A DNA stretch of 64,000 nucleotides, from NCBI GenBank assembly GCA_023443455.1, contig JAEZUE010000103.1, positions 62,001 to 126,000 of the forward strand, written 5' to 3'. This DNA comes from Verrucomicrobiota bacterium. GTDB lineage: Bacteria; Verrucomicrobiota; Verrucomicrobiia; Opitutales; Opitutaceae. Within the stretch, counting starts at the first letter, position 1; each line of letters opens with the position of its first letter. A program made the position numbers and the translations under genes. The notes under the pieces are model-generated. The model did not search any database and was not told the origin of the DNA. It worked only from the letters and a program-made list of their open reading frames with translations. Positions 34,873 through 43,283 of this stretch are shown piece by piece.

Positions 34873-37713
34873 TCAACGTTTCCCGCCGAGGCCAAGGTTG
34901 AGAAAATGTTCGAGCGGCGCGTTCACGTTCACGTCGATGCTCACCGGCACGGCGAACTCGCCCCCGGCCGGCGCGCCGACCAGCCGCACCCGCATCGATT
35001 GGCCGACCGCATCCTCCGGATACAGATCGATCTGCAGGCGGTTGAAGACAAGGTGCTGGATCGACTGCTCCACTTGCAGCAGCGAGGCGTACTCGGGAGA
35101 CCCGGGCCGGCGGTCGCGGGTCAGCAGGTGCAGTTCGCGGGTGAAATGCACCCGCCCGATCTCGCCCGGGCTGAGCCGCAGGAAGCCCGTGCCGAAACCC
35201 ACCTTGCCGTCCTTCCACGTCAACGGCACCAGCCCGTCCACCACACCGCTGGCTTCGGCCGGCACGTCGTCGAAGAGCCGCAGCAGTTCCTCCAGTTTCG
35301 CTCCGCTGATACCCAGCTTCGTGGCGATCGCCGGCGCCGCCGGATCGAGCACGAAGGGCCCGCAGGCCAACCGCCCCCCGAAGCCGAGACCTTCGAGCGC
35401 GGAAACCGCCAGACCCCCAGCCTGCGAATACGAGAAGACTGCCTGCAGGTTCGAGAACGGCATTCCACCCAGCACTCCGCTCTCGCACGTTAGCCGCTGA
35501 CCGGTCGCCGTCGCCACGGGACCGAGCGAATCGAAGACGATCCGCCCCTTGATGCCGTCGACTGCCACCGTTCCGCCGGTGGTGCGCGCGCCAAAATCCT
35601 GGAGCAGCAGATCGGCCCCCAACGCCCACCTGCCGTCCGCGAACCGGCTGCGGCCGCTCACCGCCACACCGCCGGAGAGCTCCCATCCGGCCAACTGCGG
35701 CCACCAACGCGCCCAGGGTTCGCGGCCGGCGAAGACCACGGGATCGAAGCCCCACGTGCCCTCGGCCGAAAAGCCCTCGCCCCAGTGCAGCGTCTGCTCG
35801 ATCGTCGGCCGGATGGGCAGGTCCGCAACCGCGCAGGCCCCGCGCAAAGTGCCGCCCTCCAGTCCCGCGACGAGCTCGAGCCGCAGGTCGGACGTCTTCA
35901 CCCCGGACGACTCGAACACGGCCGCCGTCAACCCCACATCGATGCCTCCCGTCTCGTAGATTTCCGCCCCCCGCGAGCCCCACTTGAACTCGACCCCGCT
36001 GGCGGACCAACCGGAACCGCCGCGCACCACCGCCTCCCGCAACGCAACCTCGTAATCGCCGCTCCACAACAGATCCCGGCCCATGCGCGCGCTCGGCAGC
36101 GTCCCCCAGCGCGCCACCGCGCGGTTCCAAAGCCGTGGCCAGCGGATCACCGCGACCGCCGCGGGCGCGATCAGCGAGGTGTCTCCATGGCGCGCGATCA
36201 CCTCGCGCGCGTCGAGCGAAGCCCGCCCGGAAATGTATTCACGATCAAGATCCAGCAGGATCTCGCCCCCCAGCACGGCCTCGACCCGCGTGCCCGCCGA
36301 AAACGCGGTGCGCCGCTGGCTCGGGATCGACACCTCGGCCCGCACCCCTTCGGCCCCGGCGTCGAGCACGGCCTGCAGCGCCACCTTGCCCGCGACCTGC
36401 CCGGGAGCCACCCGCCAGTCCGAATGCTCCGCCGCGAGACAGGCGTTCAGGTCGAATCCCACCTGCGCGGTCGCCACCAGTCGCGGGTGACCGCCGACGA
36501 ATCCGCCCGCCGTCGCCTCGAACGAGACCAGGCTCAGCCGACCCGCTCCGCCCAACTCCAAGGCCGGGGCGGCTAACGTGAGTTCGGCGCCGTTCCACCG
36601 CAGATGCACCTCGGCCGGGGCCGCCAACGTCCACCCGTGGGCGCCCGCTTCGACAAGTCGCAGCGTCGCCTCGCCGGTGGGCGCCCCTCCCCCGACCGGC
36701 CGCCGCAGCGACACCTCTCCAGCCCCCGCCAGCTCCAGGCCCGCCGCGGCGAAGCGGCCCTCGGAAAACTGCATCCGCCATGAGTCCGGGTCGCCACCAA
36801 TAACCGGTGACAGAACCGCGGCGTTCCGGTCCCCCGATTCCCAACGGGCCGAGTCGAACTTGCCCTCGACCCGCCACGCCTCGGCCGTCTCCGCCCCCAC
36901 CATCAACCGGCCCGCGCCCACCGACACCGCGACGCCGTCGGCGCGCCAGGCGCACGCCGGAAACTCGGACTCCAGCCGGACCTTGCCCCATCGGCCTTCG
37001 GCGAACACCGCCCCACCGGAAAGAACCAGCTTCGCCGCATCGGCGAAGCGCACCGCCGCCACGGCCTCCGGCGCCACCCCCTCGAGCACCGCCGACCATT
37101 CGCGCGGCGCCGCCTCGACGCGGCGCACATCGACCTCGACGGCATCGCCGACCAGGTCGCCCCGCACCGACACCCGCCCCGCCAAAGCCGTGCCGGTAAC
37201 CACAAGTTCGGCACGCAGCTCCTCCACCCTCGAGTCGATGAAGCCCGAGAACGGCAGCTCGAGGCTGCGCCCGCCGTTGCGCAGCACCACCCTCGACCGC
37301 TCGATCTCGAGGCGACCGTACGGAAAACCGCCGCTGGAGGGCCGGAGCGCCTCGCGCAGCGCCGGCAGACGCTGCAGATCGGCCCCGAGTTCCAGTCCCT
37401 CGAGGACCACGCGCGGCGAACCACGCCGCGCCAGGACTTCCCAGCCCAGTTCCGCCCGCGCCTGCTCGGCGTTGAGGGTCAGGCCCGGCAGTTCCAGCTT
37501 CACCGGTCCGACCACGGCCCGCTTCCACGTGAGTTCGCGCAGGTGGGTGGCATCGGTCTCGACCCCGAGCACCCGCAACTCCGCCAGCAACCGTCGCTCG
37601 ACCCAATGGTTGAACGGAGGCAGCCAGCCCCCGGCCGCGAGGCCGCCGAGCCCGGCGGCCAGCAGCACGAGCAGCCCCAGGAGGCGCAGAAATGTTCGCC
37701 GTGTCTTTCTCAT
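34873..37713 (-). CDS. ydbH: YdbH-like AsmA/TamB-type inter-membrane lipid transport protein
   Basis: A 946-residue protein with a single N-terminal membrane anchor (FLRLLGLLVLLAAGLGGLAA) and a very long periplasmic body of repeated amphipathic beta strands, as expected of AsmA-like proteins that form hydrophobic grooves spanning the periplasm. The C-terminal ~200 residues carry the conserved YdbH segment: CESGVLGGMPFSNLQAVFSY, then LGISGAKLEELLRLFDDVPA, GVVDGLVPLTWKDGKVGFG and the terminal strand that ends in VPVSIDVNVNAPLEHFLNLG, similar to the tail of its partner YnbE. Length is close to the E. coli protein (about 880). It heads the ydbH-ynbE-ydbL set. Its role in phospholipid transport is known for E. 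coli and inferred here. Confidence 0.87.
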   Translation of the reverse strand: MRKTRRTFLRLLGLLVLLAAGLGGLAAGGWLPPFNHWVERRLLAELRVLGVETDATHLRELTWKRAVVGPVKLELPGLTLNAEQARAELGWEVLARRGSPRVVLEGLELGADLQRLPALREALRPSSGGFPYGRLEIERSRVVLRNGGRSLELPFSGFIDSRVEELRAELVVTGTALAGRVSVRGDLVGDAVEVDVRRVEAAPREWSAVLEGVAPEAVAAVRFADAAKLVLSGGAVFAEGRWGKVRLESEFPACAWRADGVAVSVGAGRLMVGAETAEAWRVEGKFDSARWESGDRNAAVLSPVIGGDPDSWRMQFSEGRFAAAGLELAGAGEVSLRRPVGGGAPTGEATLRLVEAGAHGWTLAAPAEVHLRWNGAELTLAAPALELGGAGRLSLVSFEATAGGFVGGHPRLVATAQVGFDLNACLAAEHSDWRVAPGQVAGKVALQAVLDAGAEGVRAEVSIPSQRRTAFSAGTRVEAVLGGEILLDLDREYISGRASLDAREVIARHGDTSLIAPAAVAVIRWPRLWNRAVARWGTLPSARMGRDLLWSGDYEVALREAVVRGGSGWSASGVEFKWGSRGAEIYETGGIDVGLTAAVFESSGVKTSDLRLELVAGLEGGTLRGACAVADLPIRPTIEQTLHWGEGFSAEGTWGFDPVVFAGREPWARWWPQLAGWELSGGVAVSGRSRFADGRWALGADLLLQDFGARTTGGTVAVDGIKGRIVFDSLGPVATATGQRLTCESGVLGGMPFSNLQAVFSYSQAGGLAVSALEGLGFGGRLACGPFVLDPAAPAIATKLGISGAKLEELLRLFDDVPAEASGVVDGLVPLTWKDGKVGFGTGFLRLSPGEIGRVHFTRELHLLTRDRRPGSPEYASLLQVEQSIQHLVFNRLQIDLYPEDAVGQSMRVRLVGAPAGGEFAVPVSIDVNVNAPLEHFLNLGLGGKR

Positions 37714-37888
37714 CCGCAGTCGGGCGGATCGAACCGACCTCCCCCGCCCGATGCGAGTGCAAAGACCGGCGGAAAACGCCCCCGGCGACTCTTACGATTC
37801 CTTTGCGCGCGCCCCTCATCTCTCCCCGAGGCGAGCGCTCGCAACCAAACCGCCAGCCCCTACCACGACCCGCCGCCCGATCCCCCTC

Positions 37889-37972
<84 letters not shown>

Positions 37973-38032
37973 ACGGCCCGGCCCTGCCTCGGGCCGGCCG
38001 ATGCGAGGGCGGAAGATTCCGGAAATCGTGCT

Positions 38033-40900
38033 TCAACGTGCGGTCCGGCGCAGCAGCACGGCAAGCCCGAGGGCGACCAGGAAGCCGCCACCGAATGCGC
38101 CACCACCGCCCGAGCCGCCACCGGTGCTGCCGCCGGTCGAACCACCGCCGGTGCTGCCGCCGCCCGTCGTGCCGGTGCCGAGCGTGACGACCACCGGTGC
38201 ACTGACCACGAGTTCACCGGACGAGAGCGTCGCTTCGACCGTGTACGTGCCGGCCTCGGCCGAAGCCATGGTCGCCGCATAGGTCGACGAGGTCGCACCC
38301 GCGAGCGGAACACCACCACGGCGCCATTGGTGCGCGGTCGCGGTGCCGCCGGAGACGGAGGCCCTCAGGGAGAGCGCCGCCCCGGCATTGACGGCCGCGG
38401 CGGGTCCGGCGATCGAAGCCGTCGGAACGGTCGTATCGGAGTATGCGACACCGGAGAGGTTGCCCGCGCCGGTGTTCACCGCGGCTTTGACCTCGGCCGC
38501 GGTGCGCAGGCCATAGCCGTAGGGCGGGATGAACACCTTGTCCGCGCCGCCAGCGGGCGCGGCCCCGGTGCAGGCGTCGTACTCGGCGCCGATGGTCAGA
38601 ACAAGACCGGCGGCACGGGCCGCATCGCTTTGTCTCGTCACGAGCGGGTCGCGCATGCCGGTGAAGACGTTGCGCTCGTTGAGCAGCTGGGTCTGGTTGT
38701 CCGCCACCACCCCGCCGGTGTTGCCGGTGGCGGCGAGAACGTTGTTGTAGAAATGCAGATACGCATGCTCCGCGAGCGGCATGTCGCGGTCGACCGGGCC
38801 GTGCCAGCGGTTGTGGTGCATCGTCACCTGCAGGGCCTTCGTCTCCGAGCCGGCCTTGCCGATGAGCACGCTGCGGCGGTTGGCCGCGCCGGCCGAGGCG
38901 AAGGTGAACTCGCACCACGACACGGTCACCTGGTCGGCACCGTTGGTGATCGAGAGCTGATGCCCGGCGCTGTCGAGGAAGGTGCAACGGGTCACGAGAA
39001 CCTTGTTGCCCCCGGCGACGACGAGCGCATCGCCCGCCGGACTGGAGAGATTGAGTCCCCGCACCACGACATTGCTGACACCCGAACCGATCCGGAGCGT
39101 GCCGAGCAGAGTCGCGTCGGCATCGGCCCCTTGGATGGTCTTCTGACTGGCGACATCCACCGTGCCGATGTCGAGCGAGCCGGCGACGGTGATCACCTTC
39201 GCCTCAGCGGAGGCGACCGCCGCCTTGAACGCCGCCACGGTGGTCACCGTGAAATGGGCGCTCGTCGCCGTGCCACCACCGGTGGCGGAGGCGCCGAAGC
39301 CGTCCGCCTTGACAGTGGCGACCTGCGCCGGACCGACATTCACGAACACCGCCGGACTGGTCGTGGCGCCATGGGAATTGGACGCGACAACGCGGTAGTG
39401 GCCGGTGTGCGCATAGGCGGCCTGCGCGACCGCATAGGTCGCCGCGTTGGCGCCGGCGATCGCCGCGAAGTTGCTGCCGTCGGTGCTGAACTGCCACTGG
39501 TAGGTCGTCGGATCGGCCGAGCCGAGGGTCGTGGCCGCGGCGGTGAGCGACAGGGCCGAGCCCAGCGTGACGGACGCCGCCGAAGGCTGCGTGGTGAAGG
39601 CGGGCTGCTTGCCCGCCACGAGGGTGACCGCAACCGGCACACTGTGGCCGATCCCGTCACCAACTTTCACCGTCACCGTGTAGCTGGCGTTGGCGTTGAA
39701 ATCGAGCTTCGACACATCCGCGAGGCGCAGCGCACCGGTGGTCGCGTCGATCGCCACGGCCGGGGCGCCGGTGCCGCCGGTGACCGACCAGTCCTGGAGG
39801 GTGGCGCCGGCATCGGCATCGGTCGCCTGCACCATGCCGAGCAGCGTCTGGTTGGTCGCGCCGGAGGCGACGGTGAAGCTCTGCCCGGCCGCGAGCACGG
39901 GAAGGTTGTTCGGCACGTATTGTTTCAACCAGGTCATCGCGGGCTTCTCGGTGCCGTCGGCCTCGACCAGCGTGGCGCCGGTGCTGTCGCGCCACATGCC
40001 GGGGCGGTAGCCCCAGAGGGTGATGCCGACGACGGAGGGGTGCTCCCAGAAGAGCGGGAAGATGCGCTGGTAGTCGGCGAGCTGCGGCTTGGCCGTGGTG
40101 TCGTCGATGTCCATCTCCGTGATCATGATCGGCAGATTCGTCGCCGCGAGGGTGGCGAGGTTGGCCGAGAGCGTCTGGGTCGTCTGGTCCTTGGTCTCGA
40201 AGGAGTGCGCCTGCACGGCAACGACGTCCACGAGGTTCTCGGCCTTGAGCAGATTGACGATCTGCACGTAGCGGCCCATGGCATTGGCGTCGCCAAGCAC
40301 CCCATACTCGTTGAGCACGAGCTTCTTCCCCGGGAAGTACTGGCGGGCGAGGCGGAAGGACTCGAGGATCCAGTCCCAGCCGGAGGTGCCGGCGCCGCCG
40401 AGGGCGTCGGCATAGTTCGCGGCCTTGTTGGTGGAGAAGGCGATGGTCTCGCCGTTGGGCGGGGCGTGCAGGGGCTCGTTGACCACCTCGATGTAGTCGA
40501 GGTCCGGATAACGCGCGGCGACGGCGGCGTACCACTCCTTGATCTCCGCGAGCTTCTCGGCGGTGGAGAGCGAGTCGATCCACGCGGGCTGCTGGCTGCC
40601 CCAGACCAGGATGTGGAAGCGGAACTTGAAGCCGTTGGAGCGGGCGAAGTTGTAGGCCGTGTCGAGCTCGGTCCAGTTCATGGTGTCGCGAGTGGCCTCG
40701 ACGCTGCCCCATTTGCCGGCGTTCTCCGGCGTGACCTGGTTGAAGTAGGTGGCGAAGCCGGTCGCCTGGGGCGTGCTGTAGGCACAACCGAGAAACTTGG
40801 TCTTGCCCGCGGCCAGCGGGGTGGCGGCGGCGCGCTGGCCGAGCAGGCCGGCCGCGGCGAGAAGCGTGAGCAGCAACAGGGGACGTTTGGGGGATTTCAT
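38033..40900 (-). CDS. Secreted GH10 xylanase fused to Ig-like domains and a pectate-lyase-like beta helix, with a GlyGly-CTERM-like tail
   Basis: A 955-residue modular enzyme with a signal peptide (LLLLTLLAAAGLLGQRAAA). Residues ~30-335 are a GH10 endo-beta-1,4-xylanase: QVTPENAGKWGSVEATRD, FHILVWGSQQPAW, acid/base Glu142 in YIEVVNEPLH and nucleophile Glu262 in IMITEMDID. Then come a cadherin/Ig-like module (~340-435), an Ig-like module (~435-525; TYQWQFSTDGSNFAAI), a parallel beta-helix resembling polysaccharide lyase family 1 (~525-830; VVRGLNLSSPAGDALVV, QVTMHHNRWHGP) and another Ig-like module. The lyase-like part lacks the usual DH-C and PR-x-R residues (TRC, MPLAE), so it may not be active. 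The C-terminus is a Gly/Ser/Thr linker, GGGFLVALGLAVLLRR and a short basic end, like GlyGly-CTERM sorting signals. Confidence 0.88.
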   Translation of the reverse strand: MKSPKRPLLLLTLLAAAGLLGQRAAATPLAAGKTKFLGCAYSTPQATGFATYFNQVTPENAGKWGSVEATRDTMNWTELDTAYNFARSNGFKFRFHILVWGSQQPAWIDSLSTAEKLAEIKEWYAAVAARYPDLDYIEVVNEPLHAPPNGETIAFSTNKAANYADALGGAGTSGWDWILESFRLARQYFPGKKLVLNEYGVLGDANAMGRYVQIVNLLKAENLVDVVAVQAHSFETKDQTTQTLSANLATLAATNLPIMITEMDIDDTTAKPQLADYQRIFPLFWEHPSVVGITLWGYRPGMWRDSTGATLVEADGTEKPAMTWLKQYVPNNLPVLAAGQSFTVASGATNQTLLGMVQATDADAGATLQDWSVTGGTGAPAVAIDATTGALRLADVSKLDFNANASYTVTVKVGDGIGHSVPVAVTLVAGKQPAFTTQPSAASVTLGSALSLTAAATTLGSADPTTYQWQFSTDGSNFAAIAGANAATYAVAQAAYAHTGHYRVVASNSHGATTSPAVFVNVGPAQVATVKADGFGASATGGGTATSAHFTVTTVAAFKAAVASAEAKVITVAGSLDIGTVDVASQKTIQGADADATLLGTLRIGSGVSNVVVRGLNLSSPAGDALVVAGGNKVLVTRCTFLDSAGHQLSITNGADQVTVSWCEFTFASAGAANRRSVLIGKAGSETKALQVTMHHNRWHGPVDRDMPLAEHAYLHFYNNVLAATGNTGGVVADNQTQLLNERNVFTGMRDPLVTRQSDAARAAGLVLTIGAEYDACTGAAPAGGADKVFIPPYGYGLRTAAEVKAAVNTGAGNLSGVAYSDTTVPTASIAGPAAAVNAGAALSLRASVSGGTATAHQWRRGGVPLAGATSSTYAATMASAEAGTYTVEATLSSGELVVSAPVVVTLGTGTTGGGSTGGGSTGGSTGGGSGGGGAFGGGFLVALGLAVLLRRTAR

Positions 40901-41097
40901 GGCGGTGGGGAGTCGGGTTTGGGGGAGACGGCGGCCGGGCGGGCCGGAGTCTGTGTTCGATCATCAAGCACAGGGGACTCGCCGGCCGTCCGGTTCGGGG
41001 AACCGGTCGCGACAAGGGCATCCAATTTCCGTCCCGCGGGTCAGTTGCCCGAAGATGCTAACAATCGCACAACGCCCAATTTATCGCCCAATGGCCC

Positions 41098-41119
41098 GAA
41101 AAACCTTTCTTGGTTTTTC
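41098..41119 (+). promoter_or_regulatory. A/T-rich hairpin before the peptide permease genes
   Basis: GAAAAACC and GGTTTTTC pair across TTTCTT, about 40 bp upstream of the oppB-like start, within an unusually AT-rich leader (41050-41120). It could be a leader hairpin or a weak terminator. The gap between the divergent xylanase and permease starts (260 bp) has no other clear site. Confidence 0.4.
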
Positions 41120-41160
41120 CCCCGGCCCACCGTTTCATCGCGCCGCACTCTCCCTCCGGC

Positions 41161-42162
41161 ATGCTCCGCTTCGTCCTCCGCCGCCTGCTCGAATCGATCC
41201 CCGTGATGCTCATCATCGTCACGGCGACGTTCTTCATGGTCCGCTTCGTGCCGGGCGGGCCGTTCCTCGGCGAGAAGGCGCTGCCGCCGGAGGTGCTGCG
41301 CAACCTCGAGGCGCACTACGGCCTCGACCAGCCGCTCTGGCGCCAATACGTCGACTACCTCGGCAAGCTCTGCCCGACGCGCCTGATGCCGCAGCGCCTC
41401 TTCGCCGACACCGACCGCGACGGCCGTTTCGACTTCGATCTCGACGCGGCCTTCGGCATCGATTTCGGCCCGTCGCTCAAGTACGCGAACCGCTCCGTCA
41501 ACGAGGTCGTCGCCGGTGCGCTGCCCTACTCGCTCGAGCTCGGCGCTTGGTCGTTGCTCGTGGCGCTCGCGCTCGGCATCCCGCTCGGCGTGTTGGCCGC
41601 GGTGCGACGCAACACCTGGCTCGACTACGTGGGCAGCGGCGTGTCGCTGCTGGGCATCTGCGTGCCCACCTTCATCCTCGGGCCGATCCTCGTGCTCGTA
41701 TTCGCGATCCACTTCCAGCGTTTCAACGCCTCGGGCTGGGAGGAGCCGCTCGACCGCGTGCTGCCCGCCTTCACGCTCGGGCTGGTCTACGCCGCCTACG
41801 TGGCGCGCCTCACCCGCGGCGGCATGCTCGAGGTGCTCGGGCAGGACTACATCCGCACCGCGCGCGCGAAGGGCGCCTCGGAGCTGCGCATCGTGCTGCG
41901 CCACGCGTTGAAGGGCGGATTGCTGCCGGTGGTGTCGTTTCTCGGGCCGGCGGCCGCCGGCATCCTCACCGGCTCGTTCGTGATCGAGCGCATCTTCCAG
42001 ATCCCCGGCCTCGGGCGGGAGTTCGTCACGTCCGCCTTCAACCGCGACTACACCTTGGTCGTCGGCACCGTCGTGCTCTACGCGGGCGCGATCGTGGTCT
42101 TCAACCTCGCCGTCGATGTCGTGCAGGTGTGGCTCAACCCCAAGCTGCGTTTCGAGGACTAG
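41161..42162 (+). CDS. ABC transporter permease, DppB/OppB type (inner-membrane, first subunit)
   Basis: A 333-residue permease of the dipeptide/oligopeptide/nickel ABC family. It starts MLRFVLRRLLESIPVMLIIV, the usual N-terminal helix of OppB/DppB, followed by the ASIPIGxLAA-like segment ALGIPLGVLAAVRRNTWLDY. The EAA-type cytoplasmic loop for ATPase contact is DYIRTARAKGASELRIVLRH, and the last segment is FVIERIFQIPGLGREFVTSA. About six membrane helices are seen. The ATG at 41161 is preferred over the longer frame. A periplasmic insert (residues ~75-110) is longer than in E. coli OppB. The OppC-like partner is downstream; the binding protein and ATPases are not in this window. Confidence 0.92.
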   Translation: MLRFVLRRLLESIPVMLIIVTATFFMVRFVPGGPFLGEKALPPEVLRNLEAHYGLDQPLWRQYVDYLGKLCPTRLMPQRLFADTDRDGRFDFDLDAAFGIDFGPSLKYANRSVNEVVAGALPYSLELGAWSLLVALALGIPLGVLAAVRRNTWLDYVGSGVSLLGICVPTFILGPILVLVFAIHFQRFNASGWEEPLDRVLPAFTLGLVYAAYVARLTRGGMLEVLGQDYIRTARAKGASELRIVLRHALKGGLLPVVSFLGPAAAGILTGSFVIERIFQIPGLGREFVTSAFNRDYTLVVGTVVLYAGAIVVFNLAVDVVQVWLNPKLRFED

Positions 42163-42213
42163 CCCATGCCGACATTCACGCAAAACCTGATCACACCGAT
42201 GGCGCGCTTGCAC

Positions 42214-42287
42214 GTAGGGGCGTCGCTTGCGACGCCCTCCGTACTGCGTGCAACCGCACAGCCAGGCGTCGCAAGCGGCGCCCCTAC
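42214..42287. repeat. REP-like inverted pair of a second type, between the two permease genes
   Basis: Two GTAG-headed hairpins face each other: GTAGGGGCGTCGCTTGCGAC on the left and its near-complement on the right. Each half has a GGCGTCGC TT GCGACGCC stem (one mismatch pair on the right). Head and two-base loop match the REPs at 24931 and 25634, but the stem sequence is different. Confidence 0.8.
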
Positions 42288-42328
42288 GAGTCGGCAATCC
42301 CCTCGCACCAATTGCTGAGCAATTCGCG

Positions 42329-43273
42329 ATGCTTCGCCTTTCGCCCTCACCCGACCGCCTCCCCTCGCCCGCGCCGCTCGACGCCGCGGAGAGCGGCAGC
42401 TCGCTCGGGCGCGATGCCTGGCGAAGGCTAAGGAAGAACCGTGTCGCCGTGTTTTCGGGACTGTTTCTCGTGCTGCTCGCGCTGGCCTGCGCGGTGTTGC
42501 CGGCCGTGCTCGGGTTGTCCTACTCGGATCAGGATCTGCTCAACGCCTACGCCGCACCCGGCCCGGGCCACTGGCTCGGCACGGATCGGCTCGGGCACGA
42601 CATGCTCGCGCGCGTGCTCTTCGGCTGCCGGATTTCGCTCGCCGTCGGGTTGGCGGCCACGGCCGTTTCCCTGACCATCGGGGTCATCTGGGGCTCGGTC
42701 GCCGGCTACGCGGGCGGCAAGGTCGACACCGTGATGATGCGCATCGTCGACATCGTCTACGCGTTGCCGTTCACCGTCTTCGTGATCCTGCTGATGGTGT
42801 TCAGCGACGCCTTGGCCAAGCGCCTGCAACTCGGTCCGCTCTGGAACATCCTCGTGCTGTTCTGCGCGATCGGCGCGGTCGAGTGGCTGACGATGGCGCG
42901 CATCGTGCGCGGCCAGATGCTGTCGCTGAAGCGCATGGAGTTTGTGGAGGCGGCGCGCACGCTCGGGCTCGGCCATGCGCGGATCATCTTCAGGCACCTG
43001 CTGCCGAACCTGCTCGGGCCGGTGATCGTGTACACGACACTCACGATCCCCGGAGTGATGTTGCTCGAGGCGTTCCTGAGTTTCCTCGGGCTCGGCGTGC
43101 AGGCGCCGATGAGTTCGCTCGGCACTTTGATCTACGACGGGCAACTCGAGATGGAGACTCACCTGTGGCTGCTGCTCGGGCCAGGCCTGGTGTTCTCGCT
43201 CACGTTGTTGGCCCTCAATTTCCTGGGAGACGGCTTGCGCGACGCCTTGGATGTGAAAGCCTCCGCCGACTAG
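42329..43273 (+). CDS. ABC transporter permease, DppC/OppC type (second subunit)
   Basis: A 314-residue permease partner of the OppB-like protein. ATG 42329 gives a cytoplasmic leader ending in LGRDAWRRLRKNRVAVFSGL, the typical OppC start. The periplasmic-loop signature GHWLGTDRLGHDMLARVLFG and the EAA loop FVEAARTLGLGHARIIFRHL are clear, with LPNLLGPVIVYTTLTIPGVM after it. The C-terminal ALNFLGDGLRDALD is the usual ending. Together with the upstream gene it forms a transmembrane channel for peptides or related solutes. The two genes are split by a 160 bp spacer with a REP-like pair, so their expression may be unequal. Confidence 0.92.
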   Translation: MLRLSPSPDRLPSPAPLDAAESGSSLGRDAWRRLRKNRVAVFSGLFLVLLALACAVLPAVLGLSYSDQDLLNAYAAPGPGHWLGTDRLGHDMLARVLFGCRISLAVGLAATAVSLTIGVIWGSVAGYAGGKVDTVMMRIVDIVYALPFTVFVILLMVFSDALAKRLQLGPLWNILVLFCAIGAVEWLTMARIVRGQMLSLKRMEFVEAARTLGLGHARIIFRHLLPNLLGPVIVYTTLTIPGVMLLEAFLSFLGLGVQAPMSSLGTLIYDGQLEMETHLWLLLGPGLVFSLTLLALNFLGDGLRDALDVKASAD

Positions 43274-43283
43274 CCGCCCACCG

